Positions 9,000-18,845 are shown, counted from the stretch's first letter. The stretch: DNA of 64,000 bases from DATKEJ01 sp963768715 (GCA_963768715.1 CAVYJC010000010.1:62001-126000), one strand, 5' to 3'. Made by a program: numbers and translations. Notes: generated by a model not told the origin, from the sequence alone.

Positions 9000-10358
9000 A
9001 TGTTCAAGAACAACATCGAGCCGGCGATCGCCCGATACCACAGCCTCATTTCAAGGGATCTTGAGGCAGCGGAAGACCAGCTTGTCCTTCTCCGTCAACT
9101 CCAGATAGACCGAAAGGTCACATTCGGAGGTCGCCCCCTGTCCAGCAGCCTGCGACCCGCCTTCCTCTCCGAGTCGGCGTACCAAGATGTGCAAGACACC
9201 GTCTACCTGCTGCGCCAGGCGATACTCAATATCGCAGAGCGATATTTCAACAGGGCCGACGTCCTCGACGAACTCGGTCTCGAAGAATGGGAGTTGGCCC
9301 TGGCAGCCATCCCGACCAACGTGATTCGACTGTCGGCGTCTGCTCGAATGGATGCCTTCATGACAGCCAATTCATTCAAGTTCGTCGAGGTCAATGCGGA
9401 ATCTCCAGCCGGACTGGCGTACGTCCATCATCTCGCCGATATTTATAGAGAACTTCCTGTTTTCAAAGAATTTATAAAGCATCATCCTGTCCGATTCGTA
9501 TCGCCGCTCGAGCACCTCGTCCATGGGCTGGTCCGTATCTATCACGAGGAGTTCGGGGGCCAGGAGGCGAAACCCTCGGTAGCGATCGTGGATCATCTGG
9601 ACGTACCCACCTACAACGAGTTTCTTCTCGTCAAGGATTTCCTCGAGATGCACGGGATGGCATGTGAAATATCCGATCCGCGCGAGCTCGAGTGCAGAGA
9701 CGGCTGGATATACTGCAACGGTCGAAAGATCGATCTGCTGTATCGCCGGCTTCTGATGAACGAGTTTCAGGAGATGAGAGACGAGTGCGGCGCCTTCCTG
9801 GAGGGGTACGTGGCCCAGAAGACCTGCTACCTCAACAGCTTCAGGACAAAGCTCGTTCATAAGAAGGCGTTGTTCTCCCTCCTGACCGATATGCGTTTTA
9901 TGGAGCACCTCACGACGCAACAGGTTCAGACCATACGGGATCATGTGCCGTGGACTCGCCGCCTGCGCGATCAGAAGACAAGCTTCTACGGGCTTAAGAT
10001 CCACCTTGCCGACTTCGTTTCGAAGAACAGGGAGTTGTTCGTTATCAAGCCAAACGACGAGTATGGTGGCAAGGACGTAACGATCGGCGCAACCGCCTCC
10101 GATTCTGCCTGGCATGCAGCCGTCAGCCGGGGCATCGAAGGAGGCTACGTTGTCCAGGAGATGGTCGACATCCATAAAGAACCCTTCCTGATGAAGGGTA
10201 TCGACGGATGGTCAGAGGTGCCGACAATCGTGGATTTGGATCCTTACCTGAACGGCCCTCTCATGGGCGGCTGCCTGACAAGGGTTTCCACCAGTGACAT
10301 CGCCAACGTCACCGCCGGTGGAGGCTCACTGCCACTCTTCATACTGCGGTACGACTGA
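9000..10358 (+). CDS. circularly permuted ATP-grasp-like ligase
   Basis: A 452-aa protein. The nucleotide-binding segment FVIKPNDEYGGKDVTIG sits late, at about residues 345-360, followed by GGYVVQEMVDI. An acidic FVEVNAESPAGL element lies early, at about residue 123-134. This inverted order is what circularly permuted ATP-grasp enzymes (glutathionylspermidine-synthase-like) show. Such enzymes form amide bonds on small peptides or amino acids; the substrate here is unknown. The stop codon overlaps the start of the amidotransferase by one base (TGATG), which indicates translational coupling. The assignment to the permuted family is by motif order and needs a profile search. Confidence 0.7.
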   Translation: MFKNNIEPAIARYHSLISRDLEAAEDQLVLLRQLQIDRKVTFGGRPLSSSLRPAFLSESAYQDVQDTVYLLRQAILNIAERYFNRADVLDELGLEEWELALAAIPTNVIRLSASARMDAFMTANSFKFVEVNAESPAGLAYVHHLADIYRELPVFKEFIKHHPVRFVSPLEHLVHGLVRIYHEEFGGQEAKPSVAIVDHLDVPTYNEFLLVKDFLEMHGMACEISDPRELECRDGWIYCNGRKIDLLYRRLLMNEFQEMRDECGAFLEGYVAQKTCYLNSFRTKLVHKKALFSLLTDMRFMEHLTTQQVQTIRDHVPWTRRLRDQKTSFYGLKIHLADFVSKNRELFVIKPNDEYGGKDVTIGATASDSAWHAAVSRGIEGGYVVQEMVDIHKEPFLMKGIDGWSEVPTIVDLDPYLNGPLMGGCLTRVSTSDIANVTAGGGSLPLFILRYD

Positions 10359-11194
10359 TGCTTCGAACGAATACGCTTCGCGTTGCGGTGCTCGACATGA
10401 ATCGTGGCACCAAGAACCTCGGGATCCCCAGTATTCTCGGGATCCTGGAAGAAGCATCGATCGAGCGGCATATGCCGCGACTTGAATGCAAAGTTTTCGA
10501 CGTCCGAGTCAAGGGCGAGGTGCCCGACCTTGGATTCGATATTTACATCTCTTCCGGGGGACCGGGAAGTCCGTTCGCCGGCAAAGGAAAAGCTTGGGAG
10601 ACGTCCTACTACAAGTGGCTGGATCGACTCTGGTCGTACAACGAGAATACCCTGGATCCAAAACACGGTCTCTTCATCTGCCACTCCTTTGAAATGATGT
10701 GCCATTTCTTTGGAATCGCGGAGGTCACCCGTCGAAAGTCGCCGTGTTTCGGCATCTTTCCCGTCCATATTGACGACGCGGGGATGACGGATCCGATCTT
10801 CGAAAACCTGGAGAACCCATTCTGGGGCGCGGACTTTCGACGCTGGCAGGTCGTCAATCCTGTCGCCGACCGCGTCGAAGAGTTGCATGTTTCCTTTCTC
10901 GCACGCGAGAAGTTGCGTCCTCATGTTCCACTGGAACGGGCAATGATGGCGGTGCGTGTCGGACCGGCTCTGGTCGGAGTCCAGTTTCATCCGGAGGCCG
11001 CGCCTGACGGAATGCGACGCCACTTCAAACAAAGGGAGAAGCGTGTGAGCATTGTCGAAGAGCACGGGGTCGAGAAGTACGAGAAGATGATTGGCTTGCT
11101 GCGCGAACCCTCACCGCTTGAGGCGACGCGCCGCCTGATCATCCCGAATTTTCTGAATCAGGCCGTTGGGTTCGACCTTCCTACTACCTCCTAG
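10358..11194 (+). CDS. class I glutamine amidotransferase
   Basis: A 278-aa protein with the class I amidotransferase triad. The nucleophile is Cys108 in GLFICHSFEMM, with His211 and Glu213 in VGVQFHPEAAPDGM. ISSGGPGSP is the oxyanion-side loop. The elbow reads I-C-H-S rather than the common G-x-C-x-G. Such domains release ammonia from glutamine and pass it to a synthetase. It overlaps the circularly permuted ATP-grasp gene by one base, so the natural inference is that it feeds ammonia to one of the two ATP-grasp ligases, forming an amide. The C-terminal 60 residues lie beyond the usual domain and have no recognised function. Confidence 0.82.
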   Translation: MLRTNTLRVAVLDMNRGTKNLGIPSILGILEEASIERHMPRLECKVFDVRVKGEVPDLGFDIYISSGGPGSPFAGKGKAWETSYYKWLDRLWSYNENTLDPKHGLFICHSFEMMCHFFGIAEVTRRKSPCFGIFPVHIDDAGMTDPIFENLENPFWGADFRRWQVVNPVADRVEELHVSFLAREKLRPHVPLERAMMAVRVGPALVGVQFHPEAAPDGMRRHFKQREKRVSIVEEHGVEKYEKMIGLLREPSPLEATRRLIIPNFLNQAVGFDLPTTS

Positions 11195-11230
11195 ATCCTT
11201 TCACGCCACGCTGTACGGGAGTGAGTCCTC

Positions 11231-13165
11231 TTGAATGCACGAAAGAAACTGACGCTCAACGGGCATCTCACGGGTGTTTCGGTACCAGTAAGCGCGCTAC
11301 GCAGCCGCGACGACTGCGGCATCGGTGAATTCAAGGACCTGGCGCATCTGGGATCGTGGTGTCGGGACACCGGGCTTGACCTTATCCAGGTGCTCCCGCT
11401 CAATGACACCGGAGCGAATGCGTCTCCTTACTCAGCGGTCAGTGCATTCGCACTCCACCCGGTTTACATCCGCCTGCAGGATTTGCCGGGCGCTGCGCAT
11501 CTTGCCGATGATATTGATGCCTTTCGCTACGGCAGCCTCGATCGAAACCGGGTCAACTTCAACGGCGTGCTCTCCTTCAAGCTTGAGATGCTGCGACGCT
11601 TGTTTCAGATTAACGATGAAACGGATCCCGAGCTACCGGCGTGGATTGACTCGAATCCGTGGATACGACCGTATGCGGTTTATAAGTGCCTGAAGCAGCT
11701 GAACGACGAACGGTCATGGGAGGAGTGGTCGACAGGCCGTGATCTCACCCCTTCCGAGATCGAAGCGACGTGGCATAATTTGGGGACCGATGCCCTCTTC
11801 CACGCCTGGATCCAGCTTCACCTGGACCGGCAACTGCGGGAGGCGGCTGAGGAGTTGGAGTCCCAGGGCGTGTATCTGAAGGGTGACATCCCGATTCTAA
11901 TGAGCGTCGACAGTGCTGATGTCTGGGCGGATCGCCCCTACTTCAATCTGGATTTCCGTGCGGGAGCGCCACCCGACATGTATTCGACGCTCGGCCAGAT
12001 GTGGGGCTTCCCGACATACGACTGGGAAGCGCTCAAAATGGACGGGTTTGATTGGTGGCGCAGCCGCCTCAAACAGGCATCTCGCTACTATCATGCCTTC
12101 CGTATCGACCACGTTCTTGGCTTCTTTCGCATATGGAGCGTCCCTTCAACGGAGAATACGGCGGTTCTGGGGCGGTATCGTCCGGCCTCTCCTCTTTCGG
12201 AATCCGAGATCGAAACCGTCAGCGATCCGGCCGAGCCTGCACGTCACCTTACCGAGGCATGGACTCGTCGAGAGGAGGCCGGGCAGCAATTGCATGAGGA
12301 AACCCAGCGTGTTCTGGACAGCTACTTCGACAGGTTTGGCGACGACGACTTTCGTCTGCGAGACATATTTGCATCGGAAGTCGCCATCGAGTGCCTGGAC
12401 GAGGATGCCTCGGTAAAGAGTTTCCTCCTGTCCTGCCACCGAGACCGAACCTTCCTGACCACCGACGGCGGCCGGTTCGTGCCGGCCTGGTTCTGGCAGG
12501 ATTCGAGCAGTTACGTTCAGGCCGACGAAGTCCGTCGGACTGGAGTCGAGGCCCTCGTGGAACAGTACGAAACGCAGTCAAAGCCGGTCTGGCTCGGCAT
12601 GGGCCGTCGATTGCTCCAGTTCGTGACGGAAGCCAGCGACATGCTTCCCTGCGCAGAGGACCTGGGGGTCGTACCGCCGGGACTCCCCGGGGTGCTTTCA
12701 GATCTGGGAATCCTGAGTCTGAAGATCGAACGGTGGGAAACCGATGATGAGAAACGACTCGCAGATCCTTCGACGTTCCCCTACCTCTCGGTATCCACAC
12801 CGGCTGTGCATGATCTCTCTACCTTGAGGCAATGGTGGGAAGAAGACGATTGGGACCGGCAGGTGTTGGCGAGTGAGCTCGGATTCGACGAATCGCCCCC
12901 GTGGCTGACCACTGCACTCGCAGAAGCGGTCTTGCGTAGAAGTTTGCGATCCAACTCGGCGATTCGTGTATTTCAGATACAGGATCTTTTCGCCGTAACG
13001 CTTGACCTCCGGACCGTCAGACCTGAGGATGAGCGGATCAACATACCGGGCTCCGTTAACGAAGCGAACTGGACATACGTCCTACCCATCTTTCTCGAGG
13101 ACCTGCCGGCCCACGAAATCACGGAGATTCTTGCCGCGCTCTTCGCCACCGACCCGGACCTCTGA
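11231..13165 (+). CDS. malQ: 4-alpha-glucanotransferase
   Basis: A 644-aa GH77 enzyme. The N-terminal GVSVPVSALRSRDDCGIGEF and LIQVLPLNDTGANASPYSA are typical amylomaltase segments. FRIDHVLGFFRIW carries the catalytic nucleophile region and LPCAEDLGVVPPG the acid/base region. It transfers alpha-1,4-glucan segments between maltodextrins in the cytoplasm. The start is a TTG at 11231, with GGGAGTGAG a few bases upstream; no in-frame ATG or GTG precedes the conserved N-terminus. It lies 36 bp after the amidotransferase and 30 bp before the GH13 gene, inside the same transcriptional run. Confidence 0.9.
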   Translation: MNARKKLTLNGHLTGVSVPVSALRSRDDCGIGEFKDLAHLGSWCRDTGLDLIQVLPLNDTGANASPYSAVSAFALHPVYIRLQDLPGAAHLADDIDAFRYGSLDRNRVNFNGVLSFKLEMLRRLFQINDETDPELPAWIDSNPWIRPYAVYKCLKQLNDERSWEEWSTGRDLTPSEIEATWHNLGTDALFHAWIQLHLDRQLREAAEELESQGVYLKGDIPILMSVDSADVWADRPYFNLDFRAGAPPDMYSTLGQMWGFPTYDWEALKMDGFDWWRSRLKQASRYYHAFRIDHVLGFFRIWSVPSTENTAVLGRYRPASPLSESEIETVSDPAEPARHLTEAWTRREEAGQQLHEETQRVLDSYFDRFGDDDFRLRDIFASEVAIECLDEDASVKSFLLSCHRDRTFLTTDGGRFVPAWFWQDSSSYVQADEVRRTGVEALVEQYETQSKPVWLGMGRRLLQFVTEASDMLPCAEDLGVVPPGLPGVLSDLGILSLKIERWETDDEKRLADPSTFPYLSVSTPAVHDLSTLRQWWEEDDWDRQVLASELGFDESPPWLTTALAEAVLRRSLRSNSAIRVFQIQDLFAVTLDLRTVRPEDERINIPGSVNEANWTYVLPIFLEDLPAHEITEILAALFATDPDL

Positions 13166-13195
13166 TCTACCTTAACGGGTATGAAAGACTGACAC

Positions 13196-16100
13196 ATGGC
13201 CGCGCGAAAAAGAGGCATACTGAGATTTCAGATCGGCCGCACACAAAAGCGGCCGGCAAAGCCGCGTCGACTCGAATTTCACATCCGGGGCGACGTGCGC
13301 GACCTCTATGACTTCGACGACGCTTTCTTTTCGAGCACAGGCAATGTGGTATTTGCAAATTTCAGAGCAGCGCAGGAATTCGCCGACAGCTTCAATCGCG
13401 ATCAGCCCGACCATTTGAAGCTGAGCCCGGCCGACTTGAACGCGGCCGCACTACTAGACGAGGTGCTGCATTACGCCGTCGCAGAGTACCGGGCGAACGT
13501 CGATCCTGACGTCATCGAGCGAGCCCTTTCGGAACTCAACGAAGAGATGGGCGGCAAGGCCGTGGATCGGATGCTGACGAGCTTCCTGAAGGTCTTCCCA
13601 AATACCGAGATCTACCGGTCGCGATCTACCGCAGAAACGTATCTCAACGGTACCACGCTCGGGGTTCCAAACAGGCTGCTCGTACTCGAGGAACTGCTAG
13701 TCGGCCGGCTGGGAAACGAGAATCCGGCCTTCGAGCCCCTGCGACCTCTCATCCGCGATGAAGAACTACGTGGCGACCCCCTCTACGAACGTGTCTTAAA
13801 GGTATTCGCACGCCCTCCGAAACGTGCCACATCGGACGTTTGGGGCCGGACCAGTCTCATCGACGTCTTAAGAGAGCCTGCCAGACGAGCCCCCTACTCC
13901 CTCAGCGCACAACTGGCTTTCGTACGGGATCATTGGAATGCACGGTTATCCCCCTTCTGGATGGACCGACTCCTCATGGGCACCGGACTCCTCGAGGAGG
14001 AGAGGCATGCACTCGCTATGAGAGGATTCGGGGGCGGGCCGGGTCCGGCCGAAGTCCCTGTATTCAACGCGGAGACGGAGGAAGAAAATTTCAGTCCCGA
14101 CGTCGACTGGATGCCGCGGGTGATCATGGTCGCCAAGAACATCCTTGTCTGGGTCGATCAATTGTCAAAGAAATACGGCCGATCGATCTCGCGCCTCGAC
14201 GAGATACCGGAGGAAGAGATCGCGCAGCTTGGACGTTGGGGATTCAATGCCCTATGGCTCATCGGGGTGTGGCAACGCAGCGAGGCGTCGAGAACGCTGA
14301 AACAATGGACCGGCAATCCCGAGGCGGCGCCATCCGCTTATGCTCTCTTCGATTATGAGATCGCGGACAGTCTCGGCGGCGAAGAGGCCCTCCATCATCT
14401 GTCTTTACTGTGTCGGCGGCACGGCATCCAGCTGGCCAGCGATATGGTCCCGAACCACACAGGGATCGATTCCAAATGGATCCGGGAGCATCCAGACTGG
14501 TTCATACAGCTGCCCTACCCCCCGTATCCGGGCTACAGCTACTCCGGAGAGAGCGTAGGTCCGCCCGAGGCGCCCGTTCTCCAGATCGAGGATCGCTATT
14601 TCGATCGCTCGGACGCGGCCGTCACGTTCCGATGGCAAGATCGTCAAACCGGTGAAGAGCGGTTTATCTACCACGGCAACGACGGTACGGGCATGCCGTG
14701 GAACGACACGGCTCAGCTCGACTTTGCGCGCCAGGACGTCCGCGAGGCGGTGATACAGACCATCCTTCATGTCGCCCGGCTCTTTCCGATCATCCGCTTC
14801 GACGCCGCCATGGTGCTCACGAAGAAGCACTTCCATCGCCTTTGGTACCCGGCTCCGGGTTCAGGTGAGGGCGTGCCGTCGCGAGCCGCCCACGGAATGA
14901 AACGCGAAGCCTTCGACAGGCTCATGCCCAACGAATTCTGGAGGGAGGTCGTCGACCGTGTCGCCAGCGAGGTTCCAGACACGCTGCTGCTTGCGGAGGC
15001 GTTCTGGCTCCTGGAAGGATACTTCGTTCGCACGCTCGGCATGCATCGCGTCTACAACAGCGCCTTCATGCACATGCTGAAGGACGAAGACAATGCGAAG
15101 TACAAGGACGTCATAAAGAAGACGGTAGCGTTCGAACCGGAGGTCCTCAAGCGCTACGTCAATTTCATGAGCAATCCCGACGAAGAAACCGCGATCGGGC
15201 AGTTCGGTGACGGAGACAAGTACTTTGGCGTGTCCCTGCTGATGCTGACGCTCCCCGGACTTCCGATGTTCGGACATGGCCAGATCGAAGGCCTTCGCGA
15301 GAAGTATGGCATGGAGTACCAGCGCGCCTACCTTGATGAGCAGCCCAGAACCGACCTGATCGCCCGGTACGAACGGGAACTGGTTCCCATTGCCGTAAAA
15401 CGGTACCTGTTCTCCCAAGTGGACCACTTCCACCTCTTCGACTTCGAGTCGTCAGCCGGAGGTGTGAACGAAAACGTCTTTGCATTCACAAATCGATCCG
15501 GCGACGAGCGAGCGCTGATACTTTACAATAACAGCTTCGAAAGCACGGGAGGGAGGGTCCAGTACGAGTCGCTCGACGAGGCCCAGACGTCGCGTCCGAA
15601 CTCGATATCGGAAGCACTCGACGTCACGAGTGGCTCCGACGGCGTGATTACCTGTCGGGACCGGATCTCCGGTCTCGAGTATGTCGTGACTGTCGGGCAA
15701 TGGCTGTCCGAAGGAGTGCCCATACGACTCCGCGGTTACGAATACCGTGCGCTGATGGATTTTGAGCTCGTCGCAGACGATGACAAGACACTCAGCCGGC
15801 TTGCCGAAAGACTCAACGGATCCGGCGTTCCAAATCTCGAGCAAGCGCGCGCGAGACAGCACGTCCAGCCGGTTATCGATGTGCTGGCCGGAGTCGTTCA
15901 CAGGGCCTTGAATACGCACGAGTACTCTCCGGTTGACGAGATCGATGCCTCCGTCGGTGAAAGGATCGGCGTAGATACCGACGTGTTCCGTCGCCTGGCC
16001 GGAGAGGTAGAGGCAGGATGTGAGAATCTGGCGGAGCTGCCGGACGTCGGCAGCGACTATCCCTGGAAGCAGTCATCGCGTTACCGGAAGGCGCTGGAGC

Positions 16101-16636
16101 TGATCTCCACGTCCTTCGCACCGAACGCTCCCGTCAAGGCGGTGCTCGTCGCACGCAGAGTTCAGGAGGCGATGGGAGCGGTCGACGAGGCATACGTTCG
16201 GCAAATCGTCGAAGGAGTGCTCGTGCGTCTGGGCATGATCGGCCGAGACCGCTCGGAGGCCGTAATGGGCATAGCCGCTGGGATCACAGAGCTTGACGAG
16301 GCCAGTGCCGAAACGACGCGACCAATCGAGCGATTCGTCCCAATCGTCGCATCCAAAGACATCCAGGATGCGCTTGACGTCCACGAATTCGCCGGAACAC
16401 TCTATTTCAACAAGGAACGTTTCGAGACATTCGCAGCCGCCGCATTTTGCGAGGGCGTGCTGATTGAACTGGGCACCGGCGCACCGGATAAGGCCAGACG
16501 CGTGGCAGAGCACCACGATGCATACAAACGACTGATGCGACTCATGGACGACTCCGACTACGTGTGGACGTCCGTACTAAACCGCATCCGAAGAATTCGT
16601 CGCGTGCAGTCGAATTCTGTATCTGACCGTAAATAA
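13196..16636 (+). CDS. large GH13 alpha-amylase-family protein with long N- and C-terminal extensions
   Basis: An 1146-aa protein with no visible signal peptide, so probably cytoplasmic. A roughly 290-residue N-terminal region of unknown type precedes the GH13 barrel. GH13 region I is DMVPNHTG (D416, H421), region II IRFDAAMVL (nucleophile D536, R534), region III LLAEAFW (acid/base E601), and region IV NFMSNPDE (D662). In region IV the usual His before the Asp is Pro661. After the barrel, about 400 residues contain no motif I know. The catalytic carboxylates are kept, so activity is possible, but the exact reaction (hydrolase, maltosyltransferase or other) is not assignable. The stop overlaps the esterase start (TAATG). 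Confidence 0.82.
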   Translation: MAARKRGILRFQIGRTQKRPAKPRRLEFHIRGDVRDLYDFDDAFFSSTGNVVFANFRAAQEFADSFNRDQPDHLKLSPADLNAAALLDEVLHYAVAEYRANVDPDVIERALSELNEEMGGKAVDRMLTSFLKVFPNTEIYRSRSTAETYLNGTTLGVPNRLLVLEELLVGRLGNENPAFEPLRPLIRDEELRGDPLYERVLKVFARPPKRATSDVWGRTSLIDVLREPARRAPYSLSAQLAFVRDHWNARLSPFWMDRLLMGTGLLEEERHALAMRGFGGGPGPAEVPVFNAETEEENFSPDVDWMPRVIMVAKNILVWVDQLSKKYGRSISRLDEIPEEEIAQLGRWGFNALWLIGVWQRSEASRTLKQWTGNPEAAPSAYALFDYEIADSLGGEEALHHLSLLCRRHGIQLASDMVPNHTGIDSKWIREHPDWFIQLPYPPYPGYSYSGESVGPPEAPVLQIEDRYFDRSDAAVTFRWQDRQTGEERFIYHGNDGTGMPWNDTAQLDFARQDVREAVIQTILHVARLFPIIRFDAAMVLTKKHFHRLWYPAPGSGEGVPSRAAHGMKREAFDRLMPNEFWREVVDRVASEVPDTLLLAEAFWLLEGYFVRTLGMHRVYNSAFMHMLKDEDNAKYKDVIKKTVAFEPEVLKRYVNFMSNPDEETAIGQFGDGDKYFGVSLLMLTLPGLPMFGHGQIEGLREKYGMEYQRAYLDEQPRTDLIARYERELVPIAVKRYLFSQVDHFHLFDFESSAGGVNENVFAFTNRSGDERALILYNNSFESTGGRVQYESLDEAQTSRPNSISEALDVTSGSDGVITCRDRISGLEYVVTVGQWLSEGVPIRLRGYEYRALMDFELVADDDKTLSRLAERLNGSGVPNLEQARARQHVQPVIDVLAGVVHRALNTHEYSPVDEIDASVGERIGVDTDVFRRLAGEVEAGCENLAELPDVGSDYPWKQSSRYRKALELISTSFAPNAPVKAVLVARRVQEAMGAVDEAYVRQIVEGVLVRLGMIGRDRSEAVMGIAAGITELDEASAETTRPIERFVPIVASKDIQDALDVHEFAGTLYFNKERFETFAAAAFCEGVLIELGTGAPDKARRVAEHHDAYKRLMRLMDDSDYVWTSVLNRIRRIRRVQSNSVSDRK

Positions 16637-17367
16637 TGGAAAGACAAATACATACATGGTATAGCCCCAACCTCAATCGCGACATGGAGGTTGCGGTTTA
16701 CGGGCACTGGGGATTCGGACTTCTGATGTTTCCGACAGCGGCGGCCGACTTCCTCGAATACGAGCGCTTTCAGCTCATCGATGCCATTGCAGGTCCGATC
16801 GACGCAGGAAAGTGCAAAGCGTTCTCGATTAACAGCATCAATAATGAGAGCTGGCTGAACGATCACATGCATCCGCGCGACAAGGCCATTCGGCATCAGC
16901 AGTACAATCAGTACGTCGTCGAGGAGGTCATCCCGTTCATTCACGACCATTGTCGCAGCCGCGTGTCCATCATCACCACAGGCGCATCACTCGGTGCGTT
17001 TCATGCGGCAAACACTTTCTTTCGTCTGCCGCATCTGATCGACGGTATGATCGCCATGAGTGGGACCTACGATCTGAAGGACTATACGCGCGGATACTAC
17101 GACGACAACTGCTACTTCAATTCCCCCGCCGACTATCTGCCGAAGCTCACCGATGATCAGATCTTGGGTCAACTCCGATCCAAGCATCACATTCACATCC
17201 TTTCGGGTCAGGGCGCCTACGAAGATCCGGAGTCGAGCCGCAGGCTGTCGAACATCCTGCACGCGAAGGGCATTCCGCATGAGCTGGACTTGTGGGGTTT
17301 CGACATGACTCACGACTGGCCGACCTGGCGAAAGATGCTCCCGCATTACCTCGGCTCACGATTCTAG
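16636..17367 (+). CDS. alpha/beta-hydrolase esterase (COG4947-like)
   Basis: A 243-aa alpha/beta-hydrolase. The nucleophile elbow is TTGASLGAFHA with Ser118, and the C-terminal FDMTHDWPTWRKML provides a candidate catalytic His. No signal peptide is seen. The family resembles esterase-D-like and COG4947 proteins, whose substrates are mostly unknown. It is translationally coupled to the GH13 gene by a one-base overlap and lies 4 bp before glgA, so it is likely to act on a glucan-linked or glycoside-ester substrate. That role is inference only. Confidence 0.8.
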   Translation: MERQIHTWYSPNLNRDMEVAVYGHWGFGLLMFPTAAADFLEYERFQLIDAIAGPIDAGKCKAFSINSINNESWLNDHMHPRDKAIRHQQYNQYVVEEVIPFIHDHCRSRVSIITTGASLGAFHAANTFFRLPHLIDGMIAMSGTYDLKDYTRGYYDDNCYFNSPADYLPKLTDDQILGQLRSKHHIHILSGQGAYEDPESSRRLSNILHAKGIPHELDLWGFDMTHDWPTWRKMLPHYLGSRF

Positions 17368-17371
17368 GGCT

Positions 17372-18823
17372 ATGCGCGTCTGTTTCGTAACCAGCGAGTG
17401 CGTGCCTTATGCCAAAACGGGCGGGCTGGCCGACGTAGCCGGATCGTTGCCCAAGGCGCTTTCGGAAGCCGGGTGCGAGGTGAAGGTCGTGATGCCCCTG
17501 TACAGCAGCATTCGGACACTGGACCACAAACTTGACCCATCGTCCGATTTGGGAACGATGGAGGTCGACATGGCCGGCAAGAAGGTGTCGTTTACAGCCT
17601 GGTACGGAAAGCTTCCCGACTCCGATGTCGATGTCCATTTCATTGACTGTCCAGCCTACTATCACCGCGGTGAGCTGTACACATCCGATTCCGATGAGGC
17701 CGAGCGCTTCATTCTGCTCCAGCATGCGGCCATGACGATCATGCAACGGTATCACTGGTCGCCCGACATCGTTCACTGCAATGACTGGCACACGGCGCTC
17801 CTGCCGATCTTCTTACGGGACCACTACAGTTGGGACGGTCTCTTCAACAATACGGCTTCGGTCCTGACGATCCACAACATCGGCTATCAGGGTCGTTTCT
17901 CACCGTCGACTCTCCAGCTCGCCGGACTCAGATCGACCGGCTTCTATCCGGGCGGACCGTACGAGCTCGAGGGGTCCTTCAGCTTCCTTAAGACCGGGTT
18001 ACTCTATGCCGACGCCATAACGACGGTAAGTGATACCTATGCGAAAGAGATCCAGACGCCGGCCTACGGCGCCGGTCTGGAGAAGGTTCTTCGATCCCGC
18101 GAGCGCGACCTGTACGGAGTGCTCAACGGCATCGATCTTTCCGTGTGGCATCCTAGTCAAGACGATTATCTCGAGCGGCGCTACACCTACAGATCTCTCG
18201 GCAGGAAGCTGGAGAACAAGCGTGCGCTCATAGAGGAAATGCGGCTGCCGTTCGACGAGCGGGTCCCCGTTATCGGCGTGGTTTCTCGCCTGACGCCGCA
18301 GAAGGGCCTGGAGCTACTCGAACCGATCATCGGAGCCGTCGTTTCGATACCCGCCCAAGTCGTCGTACTCGGAAGCGGAGAGAGCAGATACGAAGACTTC
18401 TTTCGCTATGCCGCTTCAACGTACGGTGAGTCGATCTCCTTCTATCCTGGCTACAGCGAACGACTTGCCCACCGCATAACAGCCGGCTCCGACATGTTCC
18501 TCATGCCGTCGCACTACGAGCCCTGTGGAATGAATCAGATGTTCAGTCTCGTGTACGGTACGGTACCGATCGTGAGGAAGACCGGAGGACTGGCCGACAC
18601 TGTCTTCGATTACCACGAATTCGGAGGAGAGGGCAACGGGTTCAGTTTTGTGGACTTTGAATCCTACGCCCTCCACGACGCCATTGGGCGTGCCTGCAGC
18701 CTTTTTCGCAACAAAGACGCCTGGCTGACAGTCCAGAAACGCGGTATGAAGGAAGATTTTTCCTGGAATCGTTCCGCTTCCCGTTACCTCGATATTTACG
18801 AGACGGCAAAGTCGCGACACTAA
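17372..18823 (+). CDS. glgA: glycogen synthase (GT5, NDP-glucose type)
   Basis: A 483-aa GT-B glycosyltransferase. The N-terminal MRVCFVTSECVPYAKTGGLA carries the K-T-G-G-L donor-binding motif. DWHTALLP is the conserved acceptor-side segment. The C-terminal half has RLTPQKGLELL, PSHYEPCGMNQM (the catalytic glutamate region) and KTGGLADTV. The enzyme elongates alpha-1,4-glucan from ADP- or UDP-glucose. The length is typical. It is the last gene of the seven-gene run, 4 bp after the esterase, and it is followed by a short convergent spacer with a small hairpin. Confidence 0.94.
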   Translation: MRVCFVTSECVPYAKTGGLADVAGSLPKALSEAGCEVKVVMPLYSSIRTLDHKLDPSSDLGTMEVDMAGKKVSFTAWYGKLPDSDVDVHFIDCPAYYHRGELYTSDSDEAERFILLQHAAMTIMQRYHWSPDIVHCNDWHTALLPIFLRDHYSWDGLFNNTASVLTIHNIGYQGRFSPSTLQLAGLRSTGFYPGGPYELEGSFSFLKTGLLYADAITTVSDTYAKEIQTPAYGAGLEKVLRSRERDLYGVLNGIDLSVWHPSQDDYLERRYTYRSLGRKLENKRALIEEMRLPFDERVPVIGVVSRLTPQKGLELLEPIIGAVVSIPAQVVVLGSGESRYEDFFRYAASTYGESISFYPGYSERLAHRITAGSDMFLMPSHYEPCGMNQMFSLVYGTVPIVRKTGGLADTVFDYHEFGGEGNGFSFVDFESYALHDAIGRACSLFRNKDAWLTVQKRGMKEDFSWNRSASRYLDIYETAKSRH

Positions 18824-18845
18824 ATCGGGCCGGCCCCGGAATAGG

